This document shows, one piece after another, positions 35,777-45,068 of a DNA stretch of 64,000 bases. Every line of letters begins with the position of its first letter. Position 1 is the first letter of the stretch. This stretch comes from Flavobacterium beibuense F44-8. Its GTDB lineage: Bacteria > Bacteroidota > Bacteroidia > Flavobacteriales > Flavobacteriaceae. A program made the translations under genes and the position numbers. The notes below the pieces were generated by a model. The model did no database searches, was not told the DNA's origin, and saw nothing but the letters and a program-made list of their open reading frames with translations. Location: NCBI RefSeq assembly GCF_000769915.1, contig NZ_JRLV01000020.1, forward strand, positions 1 to 64,000, in the 5' to 3' direction.

Positions 35777-37141
35777 TTAAACAACCATCGAAAACAACTT
35801 GGTTTCCGGTGCTTTCCTTTTCAGCCTTAAATCAAAGGCCATACAAATATTTCTTACGTAGGCTTTACCTGCTTCAGTTACAGTAATATTGTTTTTACCA
35901 AACTCCAGCAGTCCGTCGCTTTCCATTTCCTTTAGGCTTAATAATGTTTCAGGCAGTTCAGGGAAATAAAGTGAACTATCTTCCCATGATGTTGTAAAAC
36001 TGCACATAAGGTTTAAAATATGTCTTCTTATAATCAGGTCTTCATCGGTTAATGAGTGTCCTCTAAAAACCGGAAGTTCATTAAGTTCTATTCTTTTATA
36101 GTAATCCTCAAGTACTTTTTCGTTTTGTGCAAAGGCATACCAGCTATCACTAATTGATGATACCCCAAGCCCTATCATCAATTGCGTTTTAGAGGCACTG
36201 TATCCCATAAAATTACGGTGCAGTTTACCTTCTTTGTAAGCTGTGTACATTGCATCGCTTTTAAGAGCAAAATGATCCATACCTATTTCATAATAATCAT
36301 TTTGATCAAGGAGTTGTTTGCCTATTTCATATAACATACGTTTCTCCTCATCTTTAGGCAGGTTCTTTTCGTCATAACCACGTTGCCCGTTACCTTTTAT
36401 CCATGGCACATGAGCATAGCTGTAAAATGAAATCCTGTCGGGATTCAGGGCTTTGGTTTTCTCAATGGTATCTACCATCGTTTCTACGGTTTGGAACGGA
36501 AGTCCGAAAACCAGATCATGGCTTATAGAGGTATATCCTATTTCCTTTGCCCAAAAAGTCACTCGTGCCACATTTTGAAACGGCTGTACACGGTGAATGG
36601 CTTTCTGTACAATAATATCGTAATCCTGTACCCCGAAGCTCACCCTCCTGAAACCTAAATCATATAAGGTTTGCAGGTGCTCTTTTGTGGTATTATTAGG
36701 ATGCCCCTCAAAACTGAATTCATAATCAGGCGCTTTTATAGCCCTGTCAAAAATTCCGTTTATAAGAATTTCTAAATTTTCGGGACTAAAAAATGTAGGT
36801 GTACCACCGCCTAAATGAAGTTCTTTTACCCTTGGTTTTTCGGGTAATAAATCACAATACATATTCCACTCGTTAAGTACTGCTGTTATGTATGTGGTTT
36901 CTACCTCATGCCTGCGGGTTACCCTTTTGTTGCATCCGCAAAAAGTACACATACTTTCGCAAAACGGTAAATGGATGTACAGGCTTATCCCCTCAGTTGC
37001 ATTACTTTCATCAAAAGCCTGTAAAAAACTCTGTTTCCAAACGTCTCCGGTAAAACCGCCATTATCCCAGTAAGGCACTGTAGGATAACTAGTATAACGT
37101 GGCCCCGGAACGTTATATTTTTGAAGTATATTATTTTCCAT
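35777..37141 (-). CDS. hemN: Oxygen-independent coproporphyrinogen III oxidase
   Basis: 454 residues from ATG 37141 (MENNILQKYNVPGPRYTSYP). A longer frame to 37201 would start inside the Fnr-type dyad. Radical SAM cluster CESMCTFCGC, GGGTPTF motif, PNNTT and the HemN C-terminal domain are visible. It decarboxylates coproporphyrinogen III to protoporphyrinogen IX without oxygen, in the cytoplasm, supplying haem for the oxidase in low oxygen. Its promoter has the same Fnr-type site and spacing as the cco genes. Confidence 0.95.
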   Translation of the reverse strand: MENNILQKYNVPGPRYTSYPTVPYWDNGGFTGDVWKQSFLQAFDESNATEGISLYIHLPFCESMCTFCGCNKRVTRRHEVETTYITAVLNEWNMYCDLLPEKPRVKELHLGGGTPTFFSPENLEILINGIFDRAIKAPDYEFSFEGHPNNTTKEHLQTLYDLGFRRVSFGVQDYDIIVQKAIHRVQPFQNVARVTFWAKEIGYTSISHDLVFGLPFQTVETMVDTIEKTKALNPDRISFYSYAHVPWIKGNGQRGYDEKNLPKDEEKRMLYEIGKQLLDQNDYYEIGMDHFALKSDAMYTAYKEGKLHRNFMGYSASKTQLMIGLGVSSISDSWYAFAQNEKVLEDYYKRIELNELPVFRGHSLTDEDLIIRRHILNLMCSFTTSWEDSSLYFPELPETLLSLKEMESDGLLEFGKNNITVTEAGKAYVRNICMAFDLRLKRKAPETKLFSMVV

Positions 37142-37164
37142 TGTGACTGATTTATTTTGAATAT

Positions 37165-37172
37165 CAAAATTA
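37165..37172 (-). promoter_or_regulatory. -7 element of hemN
   Basis: Minus-strand TAATTTTG is a perfect TAnnTTTG, 24 bp before the ATG at 37141. Confidence 0.75.
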
Positions 37173-37194
37173 TACCACACGCTACTGCTAAAAA

Positions 37195-37208
37195 ATGACA
37201 ATTGTCAT
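37195..37208. promoter_or_regulatory. Fnr-type binding site before hemN
   Basis: ATGACAATTGTCAT is a perfect 14-bp palindrome. Its centre (37201.5) is 36.5 bp from the last base of the hemN -7 element, the same distance as at ccoI and ccoS. Confidence 0.78.
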
Positions 37209-37231
37209 GTAGCCGATTTTGGAAAATAAAA

Positions 37232-37261
37232 AAATCCGCACGGGTTGCCCTATGCGGATTT
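37232..37261 (-). terminator. Rho-independent terminator after the di-heme gene
   Basis: A 9-bp stem (aaatccgca / tgcggattt) encloses a 12-nt loop that can itself pair ggg with ccc. On the minus strand a T-rich run follows. It ends the imelysin/di-heme operon just upstream of the hemN operator. Confidence 0.85.
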
Positions 37262-37293
37262 CGGTCAGATTTTATTAAATAGTGTAATAAAAT

Positions 37294-38691
37294 TTAAAGT
37301 GAATTAAGGAATTTAAGCAGGTCTTCCCTTTCGGAAGCCGAAAGTTCCTTAAACATGTTTTTGGCGGTTTGCGCCTCACCACCGTGCCATAAAATAGCCT
37401 CGGTAATGTTACGCGCCCTTCCGTCATGCAGGAAATTGGTATGTCCGTTAACCGTTTCAACCAATCCTATACCCCATAATGGCGGAGTTCTCCACTCGCT
37501 GCCTGTCGCCAGGTAATCTGGAGCATTATCTGCCAGTTCAGGCCCCATATCGTGTAAAAGCAAATCAGTATACGGCCTTATGGTTTGGTTAGCATATCCT
37601 GAAATGTAGTAACTGTTTCCGGTTTCTACTTTTGGGATGTGGCATGCCACACAATTAATGTCGTTAAAAATTTGCTTTCCTCTTAATACCGACTGGTCGT
37701 CATAATTCCTGCGGATAGGAACAGAAAGCGCACTGGAATACAGTACCATCCTGTTAAAGGCAAGTTCAGGTATTTCAGGATCACCTCCGTTAGGAATAGT
37801 GCTGCAGTCTACACCCGGAGGGCAGTTTTCCTCAGGGAATACAGGAGAGGTTATCCCCATATCACCACTAAGTGCACCTGCAACCTGTTGCCTTACATTA
37901 GGCTGATTGGCTTTCCAGCCAAAACGCCCCATGCGTTGCGAGTTGCTCTCTACATCATATACATAGTTTGCCCTTCCTGAAATTCCGTCACCATTAGCAT
38001 CAAACTCATCGGCAAAAGACAGCCATGTAGCCTCCGGTACTGCCTCCAGGAGTCCTAAACCAACAATCTGGTTGGCTATACGTGGTGAAATTTGCACGTT
38101 AGAAGCAAGGCTTCCGTAACCAAGATCGGTCACGGTATATGTTGGTTTTTGCAGTTCTATGGTAGTACCGTCTGCAAAAGTTTCTGTAATCGTTTGGTAA
38201 GTAATGTTCATCTGTCCTTCGCGAACAGGCCCTAAAATTACGTTGTCCTGTAACTGACCTCCGTAAACCGGATCAGGCAAGGCAGCCCCGTGAGCATCAA
38301 CCCCCGGAACACTAAACCTGAAAAGAAGTCCCCTCCCCAATTCGCCGTCATACATAGGCGGACGTCCCCTACCGTCTTTAAAGTGACAACTGGAACAGGC
38401 AACAGCATTATAAAAAGGTCCTAAACCATCGCGCGCAGTAGTGCTTGAAGGTGCCGAAACCCAGGTTTGCCTGAAAAAAGAATTACCTACCCCAAAATCG
38501 GTAGACTGATCTGGCGTTAAACCAGAGTAAGCAAAACCAAAAGCCTCTTCGGTTGCATTGTTTACCGTGGCCACACCACCGGAATACTGCTCTCCTTCTT
38601 CAGGAGAGAGACTTACATAATCTTCATCATTATTGCTGCATCCCGTTATAAAAAGGGAAGCCAACATTACTGAACAGATAACTTTTTTCAT
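37294..38691 (-). CDS. Di-haem oxidoreductase lipoprotein (DUF1111 type)
   Basis: 465 residues. Lipobox ITGC (Cys18). Two haem c motifs: CSSCH (99-103) and CVACH (347-351). DEFDANGDGISGRAN (228-242) looks like a calcium-binding loop between them, as in di-haem peroxidase relatives. Family members are called thiol oxidoreductases, but their activity is not well established. Here it follows an imelysin gene by 84 bases in a metal-uptake-like locus, so it may act as a ferrous-iron or other metal oxidase at the cell surface (inference). Confidence 0.85.
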   Translation of the reverse strand: MKKVICSVMLASLFITGCSNNDEDYVSLSPEEGEQYSGGVATVNNATEEAFGFAYSGLTPDQSTDFGVGNSFFRQTWVSAPSSTTARDGLGPFYNAVACSSCHFKDGRGRPPMYDGELGRGLLFRFSVPGVDAHGAALPDPVYGGQLQDNVILGPVREGQMNITYQTITETFADGTTIELQKPTYTVTDLGYGSLASNVQISPRIANQIVGLGLLEAVPEATWLSFADEFDANGDGISGRANYVYDVESNSQRMGRFGWKANQPNVRQQVAGALSGDMGITSPVFPEENCPPGVDCSTIPNGGDPEIPELAFNRMVLYSSALSVPIRRNYDDQSVLRGKQIFNDINCVACHIPKVETGNSYYISGYANQTIRPYTDLLLHDMGPELADNAPDYLATGSEWRTPPLWGIGLVETVNGHTNFLHDGRARNITEAILWHGGEAQTAKNMFKELSASEREDLLKFLNSL

Positions 38692-38707
38692 TTCCTTATA
38701 GTAACAA

Positions 38708-38740
38708 CAAAGCGCCCATCTTTAAAAAGAGGGCACTTTG
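38708..38740 (-). terminator. Hairpin between imelysin and di-haem genes
   Basis: An imperfect stem (caaag-c-gccc / gggc-a-ctttg, with further A/T pairing inside) fills much of the 84-base gap. There is no T-tract, so it more likely tunes downstream expression or mRNA decay than stops transcription. Confidence 0.4.
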
Positions 38741-38775
38741 GTATGATTTAATTTGCGTTAAAAATCGCTTAACAG

Positions 38776-39963
38776 CTACTCTATTTCAAGGTTAAGCTTA
38801 GCTGCTCCTGCCAATAAATTAGCTCCTAATTCCTGTTGTAAATTCAATACAGCTGCTTTTACTTTGGCTCCTTCTTCAGAAGTTGCACCACCTGATATAG
38901 CATAGTCAAATGGTATGGCGATAGCAGCAATGCTAGCCTCAGTAGTACTTATAGCTGCATTTGTATTTTGTGCTGTCTGAGCATCAGCCTGTGCGACAAG
39001 ATCTTCAAGAGAAGCACCTGATAAAGAACCATACTCACCTCTGTAAACATTAATTACACCTTTATAGTTTAGATAAACATCACGGTGAGTATTATCACTA
39101 AAGCAAGAGTGCTCATCTTCCTGATCCATGTTAGCAAGAGCTACATCCATACGCTCAACAGCAAGTTCGGCAGCTGCAAGTGTAACAATACCTAAATACA
39201 TATTTTGTAAAGCCTCATCTTCAGGTAAAGCCAGAAAAACACCTCTGTATTCTCCACCTTCTTTCCATTGATCAACAAGGTAAGAAAGATGATCTGTAAG
39301 CAAATCAGCACATACCACAAGGTATTCACGCCTTCTGTCTTCGTTAAGTGCTGTTCCGCCTTCGTCAACAAAATCAGTGTAAGCTCTCTGTCCCGGTAAA
39401 TTATCAGCAGGAGCGGTTAAATCCTGTCCCCACAGTAAAAACTCAATAGCATGGTAACCGGTACTGATGTTTTTCTCTCCACCATCTTCGTTAAGGCTAA
39501 TAAGAAGCTCTTTAGTGATTTCAGGGAAGTTTTCTGTATCGTTAATAATACCACCGTTTAAAACAGTGCCGTTATTATCTACATAATCAATATAGTTTTC
39601 ATCAAGCGGCCATGCGTTAAGTAAACCTTCCGGTCCGTTTTCGTCATCAATCGGTCCGTTAGCAAAACGAAATGCCTCGGTAGTTCCGTAACTTTCCCTT
39701 GCGTCTCTCCATTTGTTTTTAGCTTCAGTAAAATTAGCATCTGTAGGCTCTCCAACAAAAGTGTTGATAGCAGTTTCAAGTGCTACTGCATCATCATAAG
39801 CATCCTTATAATTTTGGTAAACGATATTAGCGTAGTTCTCAATTACTGCTGATTTAGACACCTGATTCCCCGCAGGTGTACTTTGGTCGTCATCATTGCT
39901 GCAAGAAGCTAATACTAAACCTGCTGCTGCAACAAATGATAACCCAAGAGTAAGTTTTTTCAT
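38776..39963 (-). CDS. Imelysin-family lipoprotein
   Basis: 395 residues. Lipobox VLASC (Cys20) and an all-helical imelysin (peptidase M75-like) domain with the GxHxxE motif in TGYHAIEFLLWGQDL at about 165. Imelysins such as EfeO and IrpA act in iron uptake or metal binding; protease activity is doubtful. Transcribed divergently from a second imelysin gene, with a perfect -7 element 47 bp upstream. Confidence 0.9.
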   Translation of the reverse strand: MKKLTLGLSFVAAAGLVLASCSNDDDQSTPAGNQVSKSAVIENYANIVYQNYKDAYDDAVALETAINTFVGEPTDANFTEAKNKWRDARESYGTTEAFRFANGPIDDENGPEGLLNAWPLDENYIDYVDNNGTVLNGGIINDTENFPEITKELLISLNEDGGEKNISTGYHAIEFLLWGQDLTAPADNLPGQRAYTDFVDEGGTALNEDRRREYLVVCADLLTDHLSYLVDQWKEGGEYRGVFLALPEDEALQNMYLGIVTLAAAELAVERMDVALANMDQEDEHSCFSDNTHRDVYLNYKGVINVYRGEYGSLSGASLEDLVAQADAQTAQNTNAAISTTEASIAAIAIPFDYAISGGATSEEGAKVKAAVLNLQQELGANLLAGAAKLNLEIE

Positions 39964-40009
39964 TATTTAAATATTTGGTTAACGTTATTTAGATTTATTA
40001 AAAACAAGG

Positions 40010-40017
40010 CAAATGTA
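40010..40017 (-). promoter_or_regulatory. -7 element of the first imelysin gene
   Basis: Minus-strand TACATTTG is a perfect TAnnTTTG, 47 bp from the ATG at 39963. Confidence 0.65.
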
Positions 40018-40053
40018 AAAACTTATATAATATCTCAAAACAAATTGGGGATA

Positions 40054-40070
40054 AATTATTTATAATAATT
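40054..40070. promoter_or_regulatory. AT-rich inverted repeat between divergent imelysin promoters
   Basis: AATTATT-tat-AATAATT is a perfect 7-bp dyad roughly midway between the two -7 elements. Its composition recalls Fur boxes, which would fit metal uptake, but AT-rich dyads arise easily by chance here. Confidence 0.35.
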
Positions 40071-40093
40071 ATAGATAAGTGGTTTCAGTTTTT

Positions 40094-40101
40094 TATTTTT
40101 G
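40094..40101 (+). promoter_or_regulatory. -7 element of the second imelysin operon
   Basis: TATTTTTG is a perfect TAnnTTTG, 17 bp before the ATG at 40118. Confidence 0.6.
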
Positions 40102-40117
40102 CAAAAATTTTTTAGAA

Positions 40118-41218
40118 ATGAAAAAAATACTTGCGCTATTTATTTTGGCAGTAGTTGGATTAGGATGCTCATCTAATGATAATGAAGAAGTTAACAACAC
40201 ACCTACTTTTGACCGTAGTGCCATACTTGTAAACTGGGCCGATAATATTATAATCCCATCTTACGAGAATTATACTGCAAAAGTTACCACTCTAAGTGAA
40301 AAAGCTGCAACATTTACACAAACTCCTGATGAAGCAGGACTTGCAGAATTAAGAACTGCATGGCTTGATGCTTATGTTGCTTACCAATATGTAGCCCTAT
40401 ATGATTTTGGAAAAGCATCTCTGCTTTACCTTAAATTAAGTGCTAATACTTACCCTACTGATGTTGCCGGAATTGAAGCTAACATTGCTTCGGGCAGTTA
40501 TAATCTTGGTACACAAATACAGTTTAACCGTCAGGGATTCCCTGCAATAGACTATTTAATATATGGTACAGGTACAAATGCCGAAATCATTGCTTCATAC
40601 AGCAATCAGGCAACTGCCGATTACCTAAACGCTATAATAGCACAGCTAAAAAGTATTGCAGAACAGGTTACTAACGACTGGAACGGAGCCTACAGAGATA
40701 CTTATGTAAACAACAACAGTACATCTGTAAGCAGCTCAGTAAACATTACAACAAATAACTTCATCAAGAATTTTGAGAAAGATGTTAGAAGTGGTAAAGT
40801 AGGTATCCCTGCTGGTATTTTCTCTAACGGAGTTACTTATGCCGATAAAGTAGAAGCTTACTATAAAAATGATGTTTCAAAAACGTTACTTACTGCCGGT
40901 ATAAAAGCACAACAGGACTTTTTTAACGGTAAGGCTTTTAACGGTACAACAACCGGTGCAAGCCTTAAAAGTGCACTTGATGTTGTAAATGCTGTTAGAG
41001 ACGGACAAAACCTTAGTGCTATAATCAACAATCAGTTTGGTACAATTAATACTGCCGTAAGCGCTCTTAACGAAAGTTTCTCTGACCAGATTAATCAGGA
41101 CAACAACAAAATGCTTGCTGCTTATGACGCCATGCAACAAAATGTTGTTTACCTTAAACTGGATATGATGCAGGCTCTTAATATTACCATTGATTATGTA
41201 GATGGTGACGGTGATTAA
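40118..41218 (+). CDS. Second imelysin-like lipoprotein
   Basis: 366 residues from ATG 40118 (MKKILALF); a GTG start at 40079 would precede the promoter and is rejected. Lipobox GLGC (Cys17). The helical imelysin fold is recognisable, but the GxHxxE motif is replaced by GFPAIDYLIYG, so the His is missing and Glu becomes Asp-like. The metal-binding site may therefore differ from the first imelysin. It starts an operon with the HTTM and TonB-receptor genes; the next ATG is 2 bases after its stop. Confidence 0.85.
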   Translation: MKKILALFILAVVGLGCSSNDNEEVNNTPTFDRSAILVNWADNIIIPSYENYTAKVTTLSEKAATFTQTPDEAGLAELRTAWLDAYVAYQYVALYDFGKASLLYLKLSANTYPTDVAGIEANIASGSYNLGTQIQFNRQGFPAIDYLIYGTGTNAEIIASYSNQATADYLNAIIAQLKSIAEQVTNDWNGAYRDTYVNNNSTSVSSSVNITTNNFIKNFEKDVRSGKVGIPAGIFSNGVTYADKVEAYYKNDVSKTLLTAGIKAQQDFFNGKAFNGTTTGASLKSALDVVNAVRDGQNLSAIINNQFGTINTAVSALNESFSDQINQDNNKMLAAYDAMQQNVVYLKLDMMQALNITIDYVDGDGD

Positions 41219-41220
41219 TA

Positions 41221-42588
41221 ATGACATCACATATAAAATCATATCTAAACTCATACACTAATGCCGCAACACTGGCCTTTTACAGGCTGGTGTTCGGTTT
41301 TATGATGCTGTTTGGACTTGTACGTTTTGCATCATACGGGTGGATAGATAAATTTTATATACAACCTTCTTTTCATTTTACCTATTACGGTTTTAGTTGG
41401 GTTAAACCCATAGGCGTTTATACTTATGGTATTTTTATACTGTGTGCCCTGGCTGCAATTGGAATAGCAATTGGCTACAGGTACAGACTTTCGGCAATTG
41501 TTTTCTTTATAAGCTTTACATACATAGAGCTTATGGACAAAACAACCTACCTTAATCACTACTATTTTATATCTATAGTAAGCTTTGTAATGATATTTTT
41601 ACCGGCAGCTTCCTGTTTCTCGGTAGATGTTTATAAAAAACCCGAACATGCTTTTTCGCAAATACCACGCTGGACAATAGATATTTTAAAGCTTTTACTT
41701 GCCATAGTATATTTTTACGCCGGACTGGCAAAGCTTAATTCCGACTGGCTTTTAAGAGCCATGCCATTAAAGATATGGCTATCAGGTCATGCCGAACTAC
41801 CTTTAATTGGCCACCTAATGCTTAAAAACTGGATACACTATTTCTTTAGTTGGTTTGGTGCTATATATGACTTGGGTATTGTATTCCTGCTTATAAATAA
41901 AAGGTTCAGATTAATAGGTTTTGCCTTTGTGGTTGCTTTCCATCTCCTTACGGCACTATTGTTCCCTATTGGTATGTTCCCTTATGTAATGATTGTTTCT
42001 ACACTGATATTCTTTGGCAGTGACTTTCATAAAAAATGCCTGGAAATACTAAGCAAAGCTTTAAGGCTTCCGTCAATATTGATTGACAGTACCAAAAAAT
42101 ACATTCCGCGTTTCAGGCCGCTTTATAACTTCAGTATTGTATTCCTCTCCCTGTTCCTATTGTTTCAGTTAGCCTTCCCGTTCAGGTATTTATGCTATCC
42201 GGGAGAGCTTTTCTGGACCGAAGAAGGCTTCAGGTTTTCATGGAGGGTTATGCTTATGGAAAAAGCGGGTTATGCTCAGTTTATAGTTACCGACTCTAAA
42301 ACCGGAAAAAGCATTTATGTAAATAACGAAGATTTCCTTACCCGTTTTCAGGAAAAACAAATGTCTTTCCAACCCGATTTTATACTGGAATACGCACACT
42401 ACCTGCACGACCATTATGAAAAGGAAGGAATGACAAACCCTGAAGTAAGGGTAAACTGCCATGTGGCACTTAACGGAAGGCTAAGCCGACCGTATATTGA
42501 TCCAAAAATAAATTTAGCAGATAAAAATGAATCATTCAAGCACAAAGACTGGATATTACCTTTTGAAGAAACTATTTGGGGGCTATAG
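41221..42588 (+). CDS. HTTM-domain membrane protein (vitamin K-dependent carboxylase-like)
   Basis: 455 residues. The N-terminal half has multiple spans and HTTM motifs (LAFYRLVFGFMMLFGLVR, TYLNHYYFISIVSF, SVDVYKKPE), and the C-terminal part is soluble (about 330-455). HTTM proteins include vitamin K-dependent gamma-carboxylase, but bacterial members next to imelysins have no proven activity. It could modify or fold a surface partner from the same operon. Its stop lies 62 bases inside the TonB-receptor reading frame. Confidence 0.82.
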   Translation: MTSHIKSYLNSYTNAATLAFYRLVFGFMMLFGLVRFASYGWIDKFYIQPSFHFTYYGFSWVKPIGVYTYGIFILCALAAIGIAIGYRYRLSAIVFFISFTYIELMDKTTYLNHYYFISIVSFVMIFLPAASCFSVDVYKKPEHAFSQIPRWTIDILKLLLAIVYFYAGLAKLNSDWLLRAMPLKIWLSGHAELPLIGHLMLKNWIHYFFSWFGAIYDLGIVFLLINKRFRLIGFAFVVAFHLLTALLFPIGMFPYVMIVSTLIFFGSDFHKKCLEILSKALRLPSILIDSTKKYIPRFRPLYNFSIVFLSLFLLFQLAFPFRYLCYPGELFWTEEGFRFSWRVMLMEKAGYAQFIVTDSKTGKSIYVNNEDFLTRFQEKQMSFQPDFILEYAHYLHDHYEKEGMTNPEVRVNCHVALNGRLSRPYIDPKINLADKNESFKHKDWILPFEETIWGL

Positions 42589-44986
42589 CCTGTTGTTGCT
42601 ATTGCTGCCGGTATTTGCCCTGGCACAAAATACAATTACAGGAAAAGTAGTTTCTGACAAAGGAGATGCTATACCTTACGTGGATATTTTTAATAAAACC
42701 GCAAACAGTTCTTTGTCAGCTAACGGGAAAGGTGTTTTTAAAATAAACGCCTCAACTCCTCAAACCCTTGTGTTTTATACTGATGGATATATGCTTATTG
42801 AACAAACTTTATCTCCCTCATCAACAGAAACTATTGTTACCTTACAAAAAGTAATTGACCTTGACGAACTTGTTATACAGCAGGAAAAGTTCTATTCACT
42901 TAATAAGATGAAAGACATAGATGGAACCGCCATTTATGCCGGAAGAAAAACAGAAGTGATAAGTGTTGAAAAAATTACTGCTAATAAGGCTACTAACAAT
43001 ACACGCCAGATTTATGCACAAATTGCAGGTCTTACCATTAACGAAAACTCCGATGGTGGTTTACAACTTAGTATAGGAGGACGTGGTCTAAACCCTAACC
43101 GTACCTCAAACTTCAACACCCGTCAAAACGGATATGATATAAGTGCCGATGTTTTGGGCTATCCTGAAAGTTACTATACTCCTCCTACCGAGGCTTTAGC
43201 AGAAATTCAGGTAATACGCGGTGCTGCTGCATTACAATACGGCACACAGTTTGGCGGACTGGTAAACTTTAAGTTCAAAGCACCATCAGGCAAACCTATT
43301 GAAGGGGTTACAAGAACCAGCGTTGGCTCATACAACCTGCTTACTAATTTTTCCAGCCTTAGTGGTACAACGGGTAAGTTTAGTTACTATACTTTCTTTA
43401 ACTATAAGCAGGGAGACGGTTTCAGACCAAACTCTAACTTTAACAGCCGTAACTTTTTTGCTAACCTGAACTATCAGTTTAACAAAAAGACATCCATTCA
43501 TTTTGATTACACCCTTTTTGACTACCTGGCAAAACAACCAGGTGGATTAACTGATTATATGTTTAATCAGGATATGTTTCAAAGTAACAGAAACCGAAAC
43601 TGGTTTGACGTTAATTGGAACCTTTTCGCTTTAAGACTTAATCATCATTTTACCGACAATTCTCAGTTCTCATTACAATTGTTTGGATTGGATGCAAGCC
43701 GTAAGGCGTTGGGTTACCGCTCTAACAGGGTATCAAACCCAGATACCGAAGGCACAGTGCGCGACCTGCTTAAAGGTGATTTTGTTAACTGGGGTGCCGA
43801 GGCTCGTTTTTTACAGCAATATGATATTAACGGTAATAGCAGTGCTTTACTTATAGGGGCAAAATATTATCAGGCAGAAAACACCTCCATGCAGGGACCG
43901 GGAAGTGCAAACAGTAACCCTGACTTTAATTTTGATTTTGATAATTTCCCTAATTATGCGAGTCAGAGTGATTACACCTATCCTAACCTAAATACATCAT
44001 TCTTTGCCGAAAATATGTTTAGGCTATCGCCAAACTTTACCCTTACTCCGGGTATAAGGGTGGAAAACATCCGAACCAAAGCAAATGGCTATTACAGAAG
44101 GATAAATACCGACCTTGCCGGAAATGTTATTCTTGATGAAATCGAATATGAAAATGTAACCAAGAACCGTAGCTTCGTTCTGTTTGGACTTGCTGCCAGC
44201 TACAAACCTAATAACCGTATTGAGTTTTATGGTAACGTAGCCCAAAACTACAGGTCGGTTACCTTTAACGACATACGCACCGTGGCACCAAGCCAGGTAA
44301 TAGACCCAAATATTACCGATGAGAAAGGTTACACTTCAGATATTGGTATACGCGGTAAGCTGGGTAATAAATTATCGTATGATGCCAGCATTTTCGGATT
44401 GTTATATGATGATAAAATTGGTGATTACCAAACCGAGAATCCTAACGGAGCAGCAGCGGTTGTACGTTACAGAAGTAATATAGGTACTGCATTAACCTAT
44501 GGCTTTGAAACCTTACTGGACTGGAATATTGCCGATACTTTTTTTGAAGGAAGTAACTTTAAATGGAATGTATTCACCAATACTGCCATTACAGGCTCTG
44601 AATACCTTAAATCAGACGGTCCCGGCATAGAAGGTAACGAAGTGGAGTTTGTACCTATGCTTAACGTAAAAGTAGGTACAGGAGTAGGCTATAAAGGTTT
44701 TATGTGTAGCCTTCAGTTTACACACCTGTCATCACAGTTTACTGATGCCAATAACACCACTTCTACAGCAGATGATAATACCTATGGTATTTTTGGTAAA
44801 ATACCTTCTTACTATGTTGCCGATATATCTGCTTCCTACCAATGGAAAATGCTAAAACTGGAAGCCGGTGTAAATAACTTTACCAACAACTATTATTTTA
44901 CCCGCAGGGCTACCGGATATCCGGGGCCGGGTATAATCCCGTCTGACCCACGAGTGTTTTATACCACACTGGAAATAAAGTTCTAA
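42527..44986 (+). CDS. TonB-dependent outer membrane receptor
   Basis: 819 residues. Signal peptide ends at ALAQ (about 34); carboxypeptidase-regulatory-like domain about 35-115 (NTITGKVVSDKGDAIPYVDIF, as family-typical start); plug domain with EIQVIRGAAALQYGTQFGG; 22-strand barrel to the last Phe (LEIKF). The FecA-like layout and linkage to imelysins suggest uptake of iron-chelate or another metal complex. The ATG at 42527 overlaps the HTTM gene by 62 bases; an in-frame TTG at 42563 is an alternative with a shorter overlap. Confidence 0.9.
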   Translation: MNHSSTKTGYYLLKKLFGGYSLLLLLLPVFALAQNTITGKVVSDKGDAIPYVDIFNKTANSSLSANGKGVFKINASTPQTLVFYTDGYMLIEQTLSPSSTETIVTLQKVIDLDELVIQQEKFYSLNKMKDIDGTAIYAGRKTEVISVEKITANKATNNTRQIYAQIAGLTINENSDGGLQLSIGGRGLNPNRTSNFNTRQNGYDISADVLGYPESYYTPPTEALAEIQVIRGAAALQYGTQFGGLVNFKFKAPSGKPIEGVTRTSVGSYNLLTNFSSLSGTTGKFSYYTFFNYKQGDGFRPNSNFNSRNFFANLNYQFNKKTSIHFDYTLFDYLAKQPGGLTDYMFNQDMFQSNRNRNWFDVNWNLFALRLNHHFTDNSQFSLQLFGLDASRKALGYRSNRVSNPDTEGTVRDLLKGDFVNWGAEARFLQQYDINGNSSALLIGAKYYQAENTSMQGPGSANSNPDFNFDFDNFPNYASQSDYTYPNLNTSFFAENMFRLSPNFTLTPGIRVENIRTKANGYYRRINTDLAGNVILDEIEYENVTKNRSFVLFGLAASYKPNNRIEFYGNVAQNYRSVTFNDIRTVAPSQVIDPNITDEKGYTSDIGIRGKLGNKLSYDASIFGLLYDDKIGDYQTENPNGAAAVVRYRSNIGTALTYGFETLLDWNIADTFFEGSNFKWNVFTNTAITGSEYLKSDGPGIEGNEVEFVPMLNVKVGTGVGYKGFMCSLQFTHLSSQFTDANNTTSTADDNTYGIFGKIPSYYVADISASYQWKMLKLEAGVNNFTNNYYFTRRATGYPGPGIIPSDPRVFYTTLEIKF

Positions 44987-44994
44987 AAATAGCA

Positions 44995-45020
44995 AACGCC
45001 CGGACCAAAAACCGGGCGTT
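44995..45020. terminator. Terminator between TonB-receptor and receiver-glycosyltransferase genes
   Basis: A 9-bp GC-rich perfect stem (aacgcccgg / ccgggcgtt) with an 8-nt loop. The minus-strand side is followed by a T-rich stretch; the plus side lacks one. It probably ends both convergent transcripts. Confidence 0.7.
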
Positions 45021-45068
45021 ACCAATCAAAACCAATAAAAAAACATTATGAAAAAGTTTTATTCCTCC

